Of a DNA stretch of 6,862 bases, positions 5,678-6,862 are shown in pieces. Location of the stretch: assembly GCA_004562915.1 (NCBI GenBank), contig SFQZ01000117.1:1-6862 (forward strand), given 5' to 3'. The notes below the pieces were generated by a model that made no database searches, was not told the origin of the DNA, and worked only from the letters and a program-made list of their open reading frames with translations. The translations under genes were made by a program, and so were the position numbers. The stretch's first letter is position 1, and every line of letters starts with the position of its first letter. This DNA is from a bacterium. GTDB taxonomy: Bacteria; Bacillota_A; Clostridia; Lachnospirales; Lachnospiraceae.

Positions 5678-6616
5678 TTATTTTACTTTTTTCATGGAAT
5701 AGCTGCCTGTACTTGCACGGAAAGCACCAATGATATTTTTGATACTGCACAAGATTGTCAGAAAATATCCAATGATAAGATCCGTGTAATAGCTTCCCGT
5801 CAGATCAGATTCCTGAATGATTCCCCCAATTTCCTGATAGATTTCAGAAAACGTTACATCATATGTTGATTTAAATGCATCGTATGCATCCCATGTCCAT
5901 GCCAGTTTATTGGCAAAATAAATCATAACAACCATGATGATCACAGAACCGATGACTCCTTTTTTGTCCAGATGTTTTCCAAGAAGTTCATATCCCTTCA
6001 TTGCACAAATTCCGGTAACAGCACCTGCTATTCCTGCTATGTATCCCAGCTTATATATAACGACCCATAAAATACAACCAAGCAGAGAACCAAGAAATGC
6101 TCCTACCAGTCCTGAAGCCAAATTGCTTTTCTGTTCTTTGATATTCTCCTGATTTTCCCGAAGAGAATTCCCCACATTATCTTTACATTCATTGCAAAGA
6201 TAATGATATTCGCCGTTGATTTCATAACACTCCGGATCTTCATAGTTGTTTCCACATAATTCACATCCGGAAGAATATTGACAATTTATCAGATACTGGA
6301 TGACCGGTTCCATAATTTCATTCAAAGTACCTGATATGTTTTTAGCCAGATTCGGAGCTTTGATAGTTAAATCAATACAGTTTGGATAAGCCTGTATGCC
6401 CAGAATCCTTTTATCTGAAACTTTCATCTGCTGCAGATGCTGGGCAAGACCTGCATTATTCACGTCTTCCTCCAGTTTTGTGTTGATTCTGATCGCGTAT
6501 TGACCATTACCAAAATGAATTACCAGATAATAACCTCTGTAAACTCCCACAAGAGCAGTTTTACAATCTCTGAGAACCCCTCCCAGAATCTGTTCCTGTA
6601 TTTTTTTTGATAGCAT
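5678..6616 (-). CDS. Unrecognised zinc-ribbon-like multi-pass membrane protein
   Basis: I do not recognise a named family for this 312-residue protein. Residues 1-110 are a soluble alpha/beta-looking region (L-V-G-V-Y-R-G-Y-Y-L-V-I-H-F...). A cysteine cluster follows, C118-E-L-C121 and C141-N-E-C144 with C130 between, which looks like a zinc ribbon or treble clef. After a charged stretch (152-165), a Gly/Ala-rich hydrophobic hairpin covers about 168-188 and 191-208, with small-residue spacing such as G-A-F-L-G-S-L-L-G and G-Y-I-A-G-I-A-G. Further membrane segments lie at about 219-236 and 278-298. There is no signal peptide, so the N-terminal part probably faces the cytoplasm. The ATG is supported by GGGAGGA ending 6 nt upstream on the - strand. 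It is alone, convergent to the J-protein gene. Its function is unknown; a sensor or membrane-tethered regulator is possible. Confidence 0.85.
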   Translation of the reverse strand: MLSKKIQEQILGGVLRDCKTALVGVYRGYYLVIHFGNGQYAIRINTKLEEDVNNAGLAQHLQQMKVSDKRILGIQAYPNCIDLTIKAPNLAKNISGTLNEIMEPVIQYLINCQYSSGCELCGNNYEDPECYEINGEYHYLCNECKDNVGNSLRENQENIKEQKSNLASGLVGAFLGSLLGCILWVVIYKLGYIAGIAGAVTGICAMKGYELLGKHLDKKGVIGSVIIMVVMIYFANKLAWTWDAYDAFKSTYDVTFSEIYQEIGGIIQESDLTGSYYTDLIIGYFLTILCSIKNIIGAFRASTGSYSMKKVK

Positions 6617-6639
6617 ATAAATCCTCCCTCTGTTTGTGT

Positions 6640-6645
6640 ATTATA
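6640..6645 (-). promoter_or_regulatory. Possible -10 box for the membrane-protein gene
   Basis: TATAAT on the - strand sits 24 bp before the start codon, just upstream of the GGGAGGA ribosome site. The hexamer 17 bp further upstream is ACGCAA, a poor -35 box. The region is very AT-rich, so chance matches are likely. A transcript from here would have a leader of under 20 nt. Confidence 0.3.
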
Positions 6646-6766
6646 AATTTTTCTCTTATGTTTTGCGTACACAATTATATTTATAGTAACATATATTTAT
6701 CATAGTGCAATACAATGCAGTAAAACGTAAGATAAATTTAAATTAATACGATAATATTGTTCAAAA

Positions 6767-6862
6767 AAAGGGGCTGTCGGGAAATAGATAGTTCTACACA
6801 GGGGCAGATGTGATCCATGCGGATCACATCTGCCCCTGAAATTTATCTTTTAAAAAGAAAAA
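6767..6862. repeat. Perfect 18-bp inverted repeat with an IS/MITE-like flank
   Basis: CAGGGGCAGATGTGATCC (6799-6816) and GGATCACATCTGCCCCTG (6821-6838) are exact complements around the 4-nt loop ATGC. Weaker pairing continues outward (AGATA 6786-6790 with TATCT 6844-6848). To the left lies an A-run followed by GGGGCTGTCGG (6770-6780), which resembles the outer ends of some Firmicutes insertion sequences and MITEs. Neither side has a clean T run, and no gene in the window needs a terminator here. It may be a terminator of a gene to the right, a palindromic intergenic repeat, or part of a MITE cut by the window edge. Confidence 0.6.

Noticed and set aside
1..6862. CRISPR arrays, tRNA or rRNA genes, transposase genes
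   Set aside because: No spaced direct repeats, cloverleaf-like segments with T-loop sequence, or transposase motifs were seen on either strand.

Overview
The window looks like chromosomal DNA of a Gram-positive, low-to-moderate GC Clostridia, most likely a Lachnospiraceae-type gut bacterium. This rests on the protein sequences (RlmH, DegV, PrdX/ProXp-ala, Hsp20), strong GGAGG-type ribosome binding sites, a TTG start, and a CIRCE heat-shock operator. It is an inference; no database search was possible. There are seven complete genes and one 5'-truncated gene. The first seven are on the + strand and the last is convergent on the - strand. No tRNA, rRNA, CRISPR array or transposase gene is visible.

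Left part (1-1663), housekeeping: the C-terminal end of a DsbA-family thioredoxin-fold oxidoreductase overlaps rlmH (23S rRNA methyltransferase) by ATGA. A DegV/FakB-type fatty-acid-binding protein with a TTG start follows 26 bp later. These three are probably co-transcribed.

Middle part (1664-3848): an extended -10 type promoter candidate precedes a 494-residue AAA+ ATPase. Its ATPase module and preceding helical region look like Lon protease, but there is no proteolytic domain, the N-terminal region is unrecognised, and the Walker B aspartate is asparagine. After 18 bp comes a trans-editing prolyl-tRNA deacylase (ProX/PrdX/YbaK fold), then a strong intrinsic terminator.

Stress part (3849-5663): a near-perfect CIRCE (HrcA operator) overlaps the -35 box of a well-formed promoter ahead of an Hsp20 small heat-shock protein. 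After a terminator and a leader with a long nested inverted repeat comes a class II (CbpA-like, zinc-finger-less) DnaJ. The two chaperone genes share an identical 12-nt block carrying the Shine-Dalgarno sequence at the same distance from their starts. Together they suggest a small HrcA-linked holdase/J-protein unit: Hsp20 holds unfolding clients and the J-protein hands clients to a DnaK encoded elsewhere.

Right part (5664-6862): a bidirectional terminator separates dnaJ from a convergent gene for an unrecognised protein with a four-cysteine zinc-ribbon-like segment and about four membrane segments. The last 246 bp hold its ribosome binding site, an AT-rich upstream region, and an unexplained perfect 18-bp inverted repeat next to a sequence resembling an IS or MITE end.

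The items most worth a second look are the protease-less Lon-like ATPase with its altered Walker B, the CIRCE-controlled hsp20-dnaJ pair with its structured dnaJ leader, the zinc-ribbon membrane protein, and the terminal palindrome.
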